Source of the DNA: Planctomycetota bacterium
GTDB lineage: Bacteria; Planctomycetota; UBA1135; GCA-002686595
DNA: 44,001 nucleotides
Assembly (NCBI GenBank): GCA_012959785.1
Contig: DUCM01000007.1
Coordinates: 1-44,001 of the forward strand
Direction of reading: 5' to 3'
Positions 17,269-27,728 of this stretch are shown here, piece after piece. Numbering within the stretch: the first letter of the stretch is position 1; each line of letters opens with the position of its first letter. Position numbers and translations under genes: made by a program. Below the pieces are notes generated by a model that did no database searches, had not been told where the DNA came from, and saw only the letters and a program-made list of their open reading frames with translations.

Positions 17269-18008
17269 ACACGGCGCGAGGCCCGGGCCACCACGAGCAG
17301 ACCGACCCGCGCGGCACCGCCACGCATGAGCACCCGCGCGCACTCGGAAGCAGTGGCGCCGGTGGTCAGGACATCGTCCACCAGCCACACGGGCCGGTCG
17401 CGCAGAACTCGCGCCCTGCGGCGCAGGCCGAACGCTCCCTGCACATTCGCCAGGCGGGAGCCCGGGCCGGGACTTCCCTGGGGCACGGTGTGGCGTTGGC
17501 GCTTGAGGGCCGCAAGGCAGGGGAGTCCCTGCTCCCGTGCCACAGCGCGGGCGAGGAGCAGGGCCTGGTCGTAGCCCCGTTCGAGGCGCCGCAGGGGGTG
17601 CAGGGGCACGGGCACCAGCAGCGCCGAGTCGCGCCACTCTTGGGGCTCGGCTTCCAGGAGCCGGCCCAGGGCAGCGCCCAGGGGCGCGGCGAGGTCGCGC
17701 CGTCCGCCGTGCTTGAGGCCCAGGATCCAATCGCGCAAGGGAGCGGCGCTGTGGTAGCCGCCCAGCTTGAGGGTGCGTTGAAACCTCGGCGGTTTCTTGC
17801 GGCAAGCGGCGCAGGCCACGGCGGCAGGCAAGTGCGGCGACTTGGGCGCCGCACAACGGGGGCAGACAGGGCCCTGCTCCAACGGATCAAATCCGTGACG
17901 GGAGCACAGGCTGGGCTGCATCGACGGGAGGGCCTGGGTGCAGACCAGGCAGCGCGGTGGATAGAGCGCGTCCAACAAGGCCGAGAGGGCCGCAGGCATG
18001 GGAGTCAT
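17265..18008 (-). CDS. ComF family phosphoribosyltransferase-like protein
   Basis: ComF proteins take part in DNA uptake in competent bacteria and occur widely as uncharacterised phosphoribosyltransferase-fold proteins. The 247-residue product has the two parts of the family. The N-terminal zinc-ribbon-like region has CLVC, CPRCAAP and CAAC pairs. The C-terminal phosphoribosyltransferase domain has VPVPLHPLRRLERGYDQA and the PRPP-binding loop VWLVDDVLTTGATASE. Length is typical. The ATG at 18008 is chosen; another ATG three codons later and a longer frame to 18035 are possible. The 3' end overlaps the convergent aminotransferase by four bases. No other competence gene is seen in the window. 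Confidence 0.9.
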   Translation of the reverse strand: MTPMPAALSALLDALYPPRCLVCTQALPSMQPSLCSRHGFDPLEQGPVCPRCAAPKSPHLPAAVACAACRKKPPRFQRTLKLGGYHSAAPLRDWILGLKHGGRRDLAAPLGAALGRLLEAEPQEWRDSALLVPVPLHPLRRLERGYDQALLLARAVAREQGLPCLAALKRQRHTVPQGSPGPGSRLANVQGAFGLRRRARVLRDRPVWLVDDVLTTGATASECARVLMRGGAARVGLLVVARASRRV

Positions 18009-18102
18009 ACCCCGAAGGACGCACACGGGCACCAACGGTCATGGCGCAACCTTGAGAGTTCTTTTTGGAGCCGAGGGAACCCTCGCTCCAGGTCGCCGGA
18101 TC

Positions 18103-18732
18103 TCAGGCCAGGCCTTCTTCCAACTCGGCGTGATCATCGTCGGCTGCCAGACCCAAACCGGAGCTGACGGTTCCCGTGGCTGCGGGCTCGCAGACCAGGA
18201 GGCGCAGGCGAGCCACATAGGACTCCACCGTGTCATCGGCGTGGGAAGTCAAACCGAACAGGTCGCCCACTTCGCGTGCCAGTCCAAGGTCGGCCTCGAA
18301 GTCGGCGGCGTGGGTGCGGAAGTAGTCGCGCACATAGCGGCGGAATGCGGAGAGGCTCCACCACCAACTCGCGAGCAAGAGCAGCACCGCCATGACCACC
18401 ACGATGCCGATCCACATGGCGGGAAAACTCTGCTCGATACCCGCGGGCAGAGGGCTGTAGTGCCCGTAGAGTTGCAGCCCAAACCCCGACAGCAAGAAAC
18501 CGAAGCCCACATTCACCTGGGAGCGGTGAAAGATGTATTCGCGGATCGTGCGCAACTCCTGGGTCACCGACTCGAAGCGCTCCACGACCAATTGCCTCGG
18601 ATGGCGGAAGAGGATCGAATTGGCCAGCAGGAAGGAGCCCACGATGGCGAGCACCAAGCCGATACCCATCCAGTCCGGCGGGCTGAGGTGAGCCTCCTCG
18701 AAGGAGAATCTCAAGGTTGCAAGGGTGTACAT
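18103..18732 (-). CDS. Membrane protein of unknown function, about three TM helices
   Basis: The 209-residue product has three likely membrane helices: around residues 22-42 (MGIGLVLAIVGSFLLANSIL), 74-92 (VGFGFLLSGFGLQLYG) and 105-126 (MWIGIVVVMAVLLLLAS). Between the first two lies a charged helix (HPRQLVVERFESVTQELRTIREY). The C-terminal third is soluble, with an RRYVRDYFRTHAADFE segment and an acidic end. I recognise no family. It precedes comF on the same strand, 94 bases away, and is divergent from gatC across about 200 bases. The start is the ATG at 18732; no strong ribosome site is visible. Confidence 0.7.
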   Translation of the reverse strand: MYTLATLRFSFEEAHLSPPDWMGIGLVLAIVGSFLLANSILFRHPRQLVVERFESVTQELRTIREYIFHRSQVNVGFGFLLSGFGLQLYGHYSPLPAGIEQSFPAMWIGIVVVMAVLLLLASWWWSLSAFRRYVRDYFRTHAADFEADLGLAREVGDLFGLTSHADDTVESYVARLRLLVCEPAATGTVSSGLGLAADDDHAELEEGLA

Positions 18733-18939
18733 GATGCGGGGACCCTAGGCTCCCCCCCGGATTTCGGCAAGCCCCTGGCCTATTTCCCTGCCCCATCCGG
18801 GGAGAGCGGGTCAAAAAACCCTTTCTGGGGGCCAGGAAGGGCCCTGGCCGTGGCCTGAAGCCCCCCTCCAGCATAGAATCCGAGGCGCCACCGGCCCCCT
18901 TGCTGCTCCAACCAAAGAGCGCTCGCCCCCGCGATCCAC

Positions 18940-19263
18940 ATGCCCGAAACCCCCCTCGACATCCTGCGCCGCACGGCCCAGCTCGCACGCCTAGAGCTCA
19001 CGGACGAGGAGCTCGCACGCCTGGCGCCCCAGTTCCAGGCCATCCTGGAACACTTTGAAGTTCTCTCCAGTCTCGACCTGGGGGGAGTCGAGGCGACCCT
19101 GGCCGCCACGGAACTCGAGGATGTCAAGCGCGCCGACGACCCCGCCGCGGGTATCGAACGCTCAGCCCTGCTCAGAGGAGCGCCCGACCCCCGGGACGGT
19201 TACCTGGCGGTGCCCAAGACCATCGGCGCGGCGCCCAGGACCAACGCTGGTGGAGGCTCGTGA
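18940..19263 (+). CDS. gatC: Asp-tRNA(Asn)/Glu-tRNA(Gln) amidotransferase subunit C
   Basis: GatC is the small subunit that wraps around GatA and stabilises the amidotransferase. The 107-residue product has the family pattern: LRRTAQLARLELTDEELARL, then QFQAILEHFEVLSSLDL, a polar middle, LRGAPDPRDGYLAVPKTI at the C-terminus. It begins the operon gatC-gatA-gatB, with its TGA overlapping the GTG start of gatA. The ATG at 18940 follows directly on the intergenic region shared with the divergent membrane protein. Confidence 0.95.
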   Translation: MPETPLDILRRTAQLARLELTDEELARLAPQFQAILEHFEVLSSLDLGGVEATLAATELEDVKRADDPAAGIERSALLRGAPDPRDGYLAVPKTIGAAPRTNAGGGS

Positions 19264-20753
19264 GCGACTGGCTGGAACTCGACGCCGTGGCCTGGCGGGC
19301 CCGAGCCACCCAGGGAGGCGCGGCCCTGTGCGCAGGCGTCGACGCATCCCTGGCGGCCATCGCCAGCCTCGACGGCCAGGTACAGGCCTTCGCCGTCAAC
19401 CTCGCCGACTCCGCTCGCGAACGCGCCCGCGCCCTGGCCCAGAGACTCGACGCCGGCGAAATACCCGGACCCCTGTTCGGAGTGCCCATCGCGCTCAAGG
19501 CCAACATGTGCCTCGAAGGCGTGGAGACCCATTGCGGCAGCAAGCTCTTGAAAGGCTACGCGCCGCCTTACAGCGCGACCTTCGTGCAGCGCGTCATCGA
19601 CGCCGGCGCGATCCCCGTGGGCATGACCCACATGGACGAGTTCGCCATGGGATCTTCCTCAGAAAACTCGGCCTACGAGACGCCGCGCAACCCCTGGGAC
19701 CTGTCGCGCACCCCGGGGGGATCTTCGGGCGGCAGCGCGGCGGCGGTGGCCAGCTGCATGGTGCCCCTGGCCCTGGGTTCGGACACCGGCGGTTCGGTCC
19801 GGCAACCCGCGTCCTTTTGTGGGCTCTTCGGTTTGAAGCCCAGCTACGGGCGCGTGTCGCGCTATGGACTGGTGGCCTTCGGTTCGTCCCTAGACGCCGT
19901 CTCGCCCCTGGCGCGCAGCGTGCGTGACATCGAACAACTCCTCTTCGTCATCAGCGGCGCCGACCCCCGCGACGCCACCTGCTGTGACCTGCCCGCTCTG
20001 GAACCGGGGAGCGGCGATCCTCCCGAGGCCACCTCCCTGCGCATCGGGGTGCCGGCTGAGTACTTCGGCGCCGGCATCGAGCAGGGCGTGCGCGAGACCG
20101 CCCTGGCGGCCCTCGCCGAACTCAAAAAGCTGGGCGCCGAGTTGGTGCCGGTGGACCTACCTCACACCTCCTACGCCATCCCTACTTACTATGTCGTGGC
20201 CACCGCCGAGGCTTCGAGCAACCTGGCGCGTTTTGACGGTGTGGCCTTCGGCCAACGCGCTTCCGGGGACGGCAGCTTGCAGGGCATGTTTGCCGCCACC
20301 CGCGAGGCGGGCTTTGGTGAAGAGGTCAAGCGCCGCGTGCTCTTGGGCACCTATGTGCTCTCGGCGGGCTACCACGATAAGTGGTACGGCCGCGCGCAAC
20401 GGGTGCGCACGCTCCTGCGTCAGGACTTTGAGCGGGCCTTCGAAAAAGTTGACCTGATCGCTGGACCGACCTCCCCCACCACGGCCTTCCGCCTCGGCGA
20501 GCGCAACTCCGATCCCCTGGCCATGTACCAGGCCGATGCCTGTACCGTACCCACATCCCTCGCTGGCTTGCCCGCCATGAGCCTGCCCGTGGGCTTCACG
20601 GCCGCCGCGGACGGCACGCAGTTGCCCGTGGGGTTGCAACTCATCGCGCCGGCCCTCGAAGAGGCGCGCATCCTGCGCCTCGCCGCCCTCCTGGAACGGG
20701 CCACGGGCGCCGGTAGTCAGCGTCCGCCCCTGGCAGCTGGAGAATTCTCATGA
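19260..20753 (+). CDS. gatA: Asp-tRNA(Asn)/Glu-tRNA(Gln) amidotransferase subunit A
   Basis: GatA hydrolyses glutamine to supply ammonia for conversion of Glu-tRNA(Gln) or Asp-tRNA(Asn). The 497-residue protein is an amidase-signature enzyme with an intact triad: Lys80 in IALKANM, the cis-Ser at 155 within GGSSGGS (153-159) and the nucleophile Ser179 in DTGGSVRQP. MDEFAMGSSSENSAY and the FGLKPSYGRVSRYGL stretch are also typical. It starts at a GTG overlapping the gatC stop by four bases and ends overlapping the gatB ATG by four bases, so the three subunits are translationally coupled. Confidence 0.97.
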   Translation: MSDWLELDAVAWRARATQGGAALCAGVDASLAAIASLDGQVQAFAVNLADSARERARALAQRLDAGEIPGPLFGVPIALKANMCLEGVETHCGSKLLKGYAPPYSATFVQRVIDAGAIPVGMTHMDEFAMGSSSENSAYETPRNPWDLSRTPGGSSGGSAAAVASCMVPLALGSDTGGSVRQPASFCGLFGLKPSYGRVSRYGLVAFGSSLDAVSPLARSVRDIEQLLFVISGADPRDATCCDLPALEPGSGDPPEATSLRIGVPAEYFGAGIEQGVRETALAALAELKKLGAELVPVDLPHTSYAIPTYYVVATAEASSNLARFDGVAFGQRASGDGSLQGMFAATREAGFGEEVKRRVLLGTYVLSAGYHDKWYGRAQRVRTLLRQDFERAFEKVDLIAGPTSPTTAFRLGERNSDPLAMYQADACTVPTSLAGLPAMSLPVGFTAAADGTQLPVGLQLIAPALEEARILRLAALLERATGAGSQRPPLAAGEFS

Positions 20754-22240
20754 GCCCTCTGCGCCCCGACGGCGACGACTGGATCTTTGAGGCCAGCGGC
20801 ACGCGCTGGGTGCCTGTCATCGGTCTCGAAGTCCACGCCCAGCTCGCCACCCGCACAAAGTTCCTGTGCCCTTGCGCCTACGAGGCAGGCGCGCAACCCA
20901 ACACCCAGGTCTGTCCGGTCTGTACTGGCCAACCCGGTGCCTTGCCGCAGCTCAATGCCGAAGCCATCAAACTAGCCGTGCGGGCCGCATTGGCCCTCGG
21001 CTGCGATGTCGCGCCGCGCTCGAAGTTCGACCGCAAGAACTACTTTTACTGCGACATCCCCAAGAACTACCAGATCACCCAGTACGACCAGCCCTACTGC
21101 ACGGGCGGTGGCATCAGGCTCGCCTCGGGCCGCTTTGTGCGCCTGAACCGCATCCACCTCGAAGAGGATGCCGGCAAGGCCATCCACGATCGGGGCGATG
21201 TAACCCTGGTGGACTTGAATCGCGCGGGCGTGCCTCTGATCGAATCCGTGACCGAAGCTGACCTGCAAACGCCAGAGGACGCGGCTGCCTACCTCACGGC
21301 TCTGCGGGAGATTCTGATCTACACCGGTGCCTCAAGCGCCGACATGGAGAAGGGCGAGTTTCGTTGCGATGTCAACATCTCGGTGCACCCCGAGGGCGAA
21401 GAGTGGCGCACCAAGGTCGAAATCAAGAACCTCAACTCATTCTCGAATGTGCAGGCTGCGATCCGCTACGAAGTCCCGCGCCAGATCCTGGCCTGGGAGA
21501 GCCCCGACCCGGCCGACCATCCGGTGCAGGAAACGCGCCTCTATGATGTGGCCGCCGGAGTCACCCGAAGCATGCGCAAGAAGGAAGGCGAGGCCGACTA
21601 CCGTTACTTTCCCGATCCCGACCTGCCGCCAATCCTGGTGCCCGCCGCGTTCATCGAACGCCAGCGCAGCCTCTTGCCCGAGCTGCCCGCGGCACGCCGC
21701 GAGCGTTACCAACGCGACTTGGGGCTCTCGGAGTACGACGCGGGAGTGTTGACTCTGCAGCGCGCCGTGGCGGACTTCTTCGAAGCCACCGCGCGCCTCT
21801 CGGGACAGCCCAAGGAAGCCTGCAACTGGATCACCAACGAACTCCTACGCGCCCTCTCGGGCGACGAGATTGAAGCGACCTGCATCGACGAGCTGCGCCT
21901 CAAGCCCTTTGACCTGTCGGAACTCTTGGGGCTCCTGGCGGCGGGCAAGGTGGGCGGCGGAGCGGCACGGCAGATTTTTTCCCTGATGCTCACGAGCGGC
22001 CGAGCCGCCGGCGAAATCCTCGTGGACCTCGGCCTCGAACAGATTGATGATGAGGAACAACTCAGCGAGTGGTGCCGCGAGGCCCTCGCAGGCCGCGCAA
22101 GCGTGGCCGCCGAGGTGCGCGCGGGCAACCTCAAGGCCATCGGCGCCCTGATGGGTCCGGTCATGGCGGCTTCGGGGGGCAAGGCCAACCCCACGCGGGT
22201 GCGCGAGTTGCTCCTGCGCTTGATCCATGACGCAGACTGA
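20750..22240 (+). CDS. gatB: Asp-tRNA(Asn)/Glu-tRNA(Gln) amidotransferase subunit B
   Basis: GatB binds the misacylated tRNA and uses ATP to activate the side chain that receives ammonia from GatA. The 496-residue protein starts with VIGLEVHAQLATRTKFLC, then the Cys-rich PNTQVCPVCTGQPGALP region, and FDRKNYFYCDIPKNYQITQYD. The KVEIKNLNSF and DYRYFPDPDLPP segments follow, and the helical tail and YqeY-like C-terminal domain are complete. The common Pro in YFYPDLPK is Cys here, a minor variation. The presence of GatCAB implies that this organism makes Gln-tRNA or Asn-tRNA, or both, indirectly. Confidence 0.97.
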   Translation: MSPLRPDGDDWIFEASGTRWVPVIGLEVHAQLATRTKFLCPCAYEAGAQPNTQVCPVCTGQPGALPQLNAEAIKLAVRAALALGCDVAPRSKFDRKNYFYCDIPKNYQITQYDQPYCTGGGIRLASGRFVRLNRIHLEEDAGKAIHDRGDVTLVDLNRAGVPLIESVTEADLQTPEDAAAYLTALREILIYTGASSADMEKGEFRCDVNISVHPEGEEWRTKVEIKNLNSFSNVQAAIRYEVPRQILAWESPDPADHPVQETRLYDVAAGVTRSMRKKEGEADYRYFPDPDLPPILVPAAFIERQRSLLPELPAARRERYQRDLGLSEYDAGVLTLQRAVADFFEATARLSGQPKEACNWITNELLRALSGDEIEATCIDELRLKPFDLSELLGLLAAGKVGGGAARQIFSLMLTSGRAAGEILVDLGLEQIDDEEQLSEWCREALAGRASVAAEVRAGNLKAIGALMGPVMAASGGKANPTRVRELLLRLIHDAD

Positions 22241-22607
22241 CTCAGGCGGGCGGCGCCGCGTTCCGGTGCAGGACCTCGTGGATCTCGAGGCCCTCTCGCC
22301 CGCGGGGCGCCCTCCCCATCCCGCGCGCCTGCGCGCGGCCCTGCCCCGGGGCTGGCGCCTGGAGGAAGACCCGCGCTACGCCCGCCGGGACCTCGGCCTG
22401 TTCTTGCGCGAAGGTTGGATCCTCATCCTGGGCCTCTTGATCTTCGGCGCCGTGGGCCTTTATTCCTTCTGGTCGGTCTTTCCCGGTGGCCTGCCGGGCG
22501 TGGCGCGCTTCGCCGCGCTGGTGGTGCTGGTGCTGCTCGCCGGGGGGATCGTGGGTCCCCTGGTCACCCGCGCTCTGATGCAAGGAGACGACACCCGGGG
22601 CAAGTAA
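22227..22607 (+). CDS. Small membrane protein downstream of gatB, unknown function
   Basis: The 126-residue product overlaps the gatB 3' end by 14 bases and is therefore part of the gatCAB operon. The first 65 residues are polar and rich in Arg and Pro; a segment ALPRGWRLEEDPRYARRDLGLFLREG leads into two likely membrane helices (ILILGLLIFGAVGLYSFW and FAALVVLVLLAGGIVGPLV). It ends with a short basic tail. I do not recognise the family. The overlap with gatB may only reflect compact genome packing rather than a role in tRNA amidation. Confidence 0.7.
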   Translation: MTQTDSGGRRRVPVQDLVDLEALSPAGRPPHPARLRAALPRGWRLEEDPRYARRDLGLFLREGWILILGLLIFGAVGLYSFWSVFPGGLPGVARFAALVVLVLLAGGIVGPLVTRALMQGDDTRGK

Positions 22608-22631
22608 CGCCTGCCCCGGGAGGTCGGGTGG

Positions 22632-23693
22632 TCACTCGTCGCCGCCGCTTTCGGTACTCATGGCCCAGACCATCTCGCAGGCGATCTCGGCCGATAGTTC
22701 AGCGCTGTGATTCTCGCCTTGGGCGTCAATGTCGGCCTCGATATCGGCTTGAATTGCCATCTCGCCCTTCATCTCGAAGTTGTGGGCGTGGCCGGCCTTG
22801 AGGTCCCAGAGCAGGGTGCCAGTGGCCTCGAATTCAAGAGCCAGCGAGGCCGCGACGTCTGCATTGATGCCCATGTCGCCGCCCTGCAGCTCGACGGCCG
22901 TTTGAAGTACTTCGGATAGGTCGATGGCCGCCTCGCCCTCGAACTCGAACTGGATCACACCCAGTTCAACATCACCCTGCTCGCGGCTGCCAGCGTAAGT
23001 GCAGCGCACGGTGAAATCGCCAAAGGCCTCTTCCATCTGAGCGCCAAGTTCTTCCTTGAGGAGCTCCGTCATCTCGGCAGCTTCCTCGTTGTCGGTATCG
23101 GGGCTGGCGGGTACACCGCCGGGCAGGAAGATCGTTCCCAGCCCTTTTCCCTTGACCTCCCAGGTGTCGCCGTCGGAGACAGTGTCTTTGGGCAGGAGCG
23201 CCAGGAAGTCCATGTCCACATCCAGGTTCTCGAGCAGGCCTTCGTCGCCTTCGCTCTCATGGAAACTCTTGATGTACTCGGAGTCGTCTTCGTCCCACAG
23301 GAACGAGACGGTGGTGTCCTCGAGTTCCGCAAACTCCTCGACGCTCTCCGCCGCGCTCTCGGGGCCGGCCTCCAGACTCAAGCTGTCAAAGGTGCGCAGG
23401 AGGTCGAGGACCTTACCGTCCTTGGTGGAAACATACTCGTCGGTGACGCTCACACTGGCCTCGAACAGGAGGCCCTCCTCCATGGCTGACCCCAGCATCT
23501 CCGGCGGCAATTCCTGGCCGTCGACGGAGACGAAGGCATCGTCGAGGTAGAAGGTGGAGGAGAAGGTCAGCTCCTTGGAAACGGATGCGCCCTTGGCCGG
23601 CTGGAAGGCGACCTCGTCGGCTACCGGATGGAAGGCGAGCAGAGGCAGGAAGAGGATCGGTACGAAGGAGAGCTGGTGGGTGTTGAGCTTCAT
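22632..23693 (-). CDS. Acidic secreted protein of unknown function
   Basis: The 353-residue product begins with a signal peptide (KLNTHQLSFVPILFLPLLAFHPVA), which fixes the ATG at 23693. The mature part is strongly acidic, with Glu/Asp-rich segments (SAAESVEEFAELEDT, DEDDSEYIKSF). It seems built mainly of beta strands, with a FLPGGVPASPDTD loop in the middle and a final half of alternating charged strands (EFEGEAAIDLSEVLQ). A GDTWEVKGKGLGTIFLPGG segment is reminiscent of lipoprotein-localisation or envelope beta-proteins, but I cannot assign a family. It is convergent with the gatB-linked membrane gene, separated by 24 bases. Confidence 0.7.
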   Translation of the reverse strand: MKLNTHQLSFVPILFLPLLAFHPVADEVAFQPAKGASVSKELTFSSTFYLDDAFVSVDGQELPPEMLGSAMEEGLLFEASVSVTDEYVSTKDGKVLDLLRTFDSLSLEAGPESAAESVEEFAELEDTTVSFLWDEDDSEYIKSFHESEGDEGLLENLDVDMDFLALLPKDTVSDGDTWEVKGKGLGTIFLPGGVPASPDTDNEEAAEMTELLKEELGAQMEEAFGDFTVRCTYAGSREQGDVELGVIQFEFEGEAAIDLSEVLQTAVELQGGDMGINADVAASLALEFEATGTLLWDLKAGHAHNFEMKGEMAIQADIEADIDAQGENHSAELSAEIACEMVWAMSTESGGDE

Positions 23694-23957
23694 CTCTGGT
23701 TCGAAGGGCTGTCTGTCGGTTGGGCGGCGGGAAGCGGCCTGGGTATTTGGAAGTCCAATGTTCCTGTCGAGGGGTCCGCGCAAAGACCTCGGGGCCCCTG
23801 CTTGAGGAAGCGGCCTTGAGGGGCGGCGGGAAGGAGCCCTGCTCGTCGTGGAGCTGGTGCCCCTCTTGGCGCCCCTACGCTGTTACGGTATCGCTATTTT
23901 GGGGAAATACGGGGGAAAACGACCTGTTTATGAGCTACGGGGTCCCCAGCAAAAGGG

Positions 23958-25508
23958 CTATTCCCACTCGATGGTGGCCGGAGGTTTGGAGCTGACATCC
24001 AGGAGCACGCGGTTGATACCGCGCACCTGGCCAATGATGCGACCCGAGATGCGCCGCAGGAGGTCGTGGGAGAGGTAGCGCCAATCGGCGGTCATGCCAT
24101 CGGAGGATTCTACCACCCGCAGGGCGCAGGCGTTCTCGTAGGTGCGACGATCGCCCATGACCCCCACCGACTGCACCGGCAGGAGCACGGCGAAGTACTG
24201 CCACAGGCCCTCATGCTCGCCGGCGGCCTCGATCTCGGAGGTGACGATATGGTCGGCCTGTTGCAGGATGTGCACGCGCTCGGGGGTCACTTCGCCGGGG
24301 ATGCGCACGGCGAGACCGGGGCCGGGGAAGGGCTGGCGCATGGCGATCTTGTCGGCCAGGCCCAGGTAGCGCCCGATGGAGCGCACCTCGTCCTTGAAGA
24401 GTTCGCGCAGGGGCTCCACGAGCTCCATGTCGAGATCATCGGGCAGGCCGCCCACATTGTGGTGGCTCTTGATCACCGCAGTGTTGCCGCCGTGAGCCGC
24501 CACCGATTCGATCACATCGGGGTAGAGGGTGCCCTGGCCCAAGAAGCGAGCGTTTTCGAAACGGCAGGCCTCTTCGCGAAAGACCTCGATGAACTCGTGG
24601 CCGATGACCTTGCGTTTCTGCTCGGGGTCGCTGACTCCCGCAAGCCGCGAGAGGAAGCGCTCGCCCGCGGCCACCACGGTCAGGTCCATGCCCAGGTGCT
24701 CCTGGAACTCGGCTTCGACCTCATCCCGCTCGCCTTGGCGCAAAAGGCCGTTGTCCACGAAGATGCAGTGCAAGCGGTCGCCGATGGCCTGTTGCAGGAT
24801 CAAGGCCGCCACCGCAGAGTCCACGCCACCAGAGAGGCCCAGCACGATTTCGCCGGTGTCCCCCACCTTCTCGCGCACGAGAGCGATCTCTCGTTCCACG
24901 ATGCCGTCGGGTTTCCAATCACCTTCCAGGCCGCAGACCGAGCCCAGGAAGTTGTCAATGAACTCGCGGCCACGCACGGTGTGGGAAACCTCGGGATGGA
25001 ACTGCACGCCCCAAGCCTTGCGATCCAGGGAGTGAATGGCAGCAAATTCGCAGTCGTCGGAGGAGGCCACGGCGCTGAAGCCCTCGGGCAGACGCGCCAC
25101 CGAGTCGCCGTGACTCATCCAGACCACGGTGTCGCCGCCGATGTTCTCAAACAGGCCCTCGGAAGCCAGCACCTGGATCTGTGTGCGACCGTACTCGCGC
25201 TTGGAGGAACTCTGCACCTCGCCGCCGAGGGTCTGGCACATCCACTGCATGCCGTAGCAGATGCCGAGCACGGGCACATCAAACTCGAGCAGAGCGGGGG
25301 GGACCTGGGGCGCGTCGCTGTCGTAGACCGACGAGGGCCCACCAGAGAGCACGATGCCCGCGAGGTCCATGGCTGCCGCCATTTCGAGGGCCGCAGCGGG
25401 TGTGGCGATTTGGCACCAAGTCCCCGCTTCGCGCACGCGGCGCGCAATGAGTTGGGTGTACTGGGTGCCCAGGTCGACGATCAGTATGCCCCGCTGAGTG
25501 GGGTTCAC
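23958..25508 (-). CDS. guaA: GMP synthase (glutamine-hydrolysing)
   Basis: GuaA converts XMP to GMP using glutamine and ATP. The 516-residue protein has the class I glutamine amidotransferase domain first, with the nucleophile Cys84 in GICYGMQ and the His/Glu pair in QFHPEVSHT. The ATP pyrophosphatase domain follows with the P-loop GLSGGVDSAV, and the dimerisation domain ends in the highly conserved RISGRIIGQVRGINRVLLDVSSKPPATIEWE region, of which only short parts are quoted here. The start is the GTG at 25508: an AGGTGA Shine-Dalgarno sits six bases upstream. It follows guaB on the same strand after 64 bases, so guaBA is probably one transcript. Confidence 0.97.
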   Translation of the reverse strand: MNPTQRGILIVDLGTQYTQLIARRVREAGTWCQIATPAAALEMAAAMDLAGIVLSGGPSSVYDSDAPQVPPALLEFDVPVLGICYGMQWMCQTLGGEVQSSSKREYGRTQIQVLASEGLFENIGGDTVVWMSHGDSVARLPEGFSAVASSDDCEFAAIHSLDRKAWGVQFHPEVSHTVRGREFIDNFLGSVCGLEGDWKPDGIVEREIALVREKVGDTGEIVLGLSGGVDSAVAALILQQAIGDRLHCIFVDNGLLRQGERDEVEAEFQEHLGMDLTVVAAGERFLSRLAGVSDPEQKRKVIGHEFIEVFREEACRFENARFLGQGTLYPDVIESVAAHGGNTAVIKSHHNVGGLPDDLDMELVEPLRELFKDEVRSIGRYLGLADKIAMRQPFPGPGLAVRIPGEVTPERVHILQQADHIVTSEIEAAGEHEGLWQYFAVLLPVQSVGVMGDRRTYENACALRVVESSDGMTADWRYLSHDLLRRISGRIIGQVRGINRVLLDVSSKPPATIEWE

Positions 25509-25572
25509 CGTTTCTCACCTCGGCTGTGGTTGTTGCGCATCGCAAGGCGCGCATCGATGAGCCCTGTCACCA

Positions 25573-27728
<2,156 letters not shown>

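Noticed and set aside
23694..23957. GGGG/CCCC pairing after guaA as a terminator
   Set aside because: The loop would be a single base and no T-run follows.
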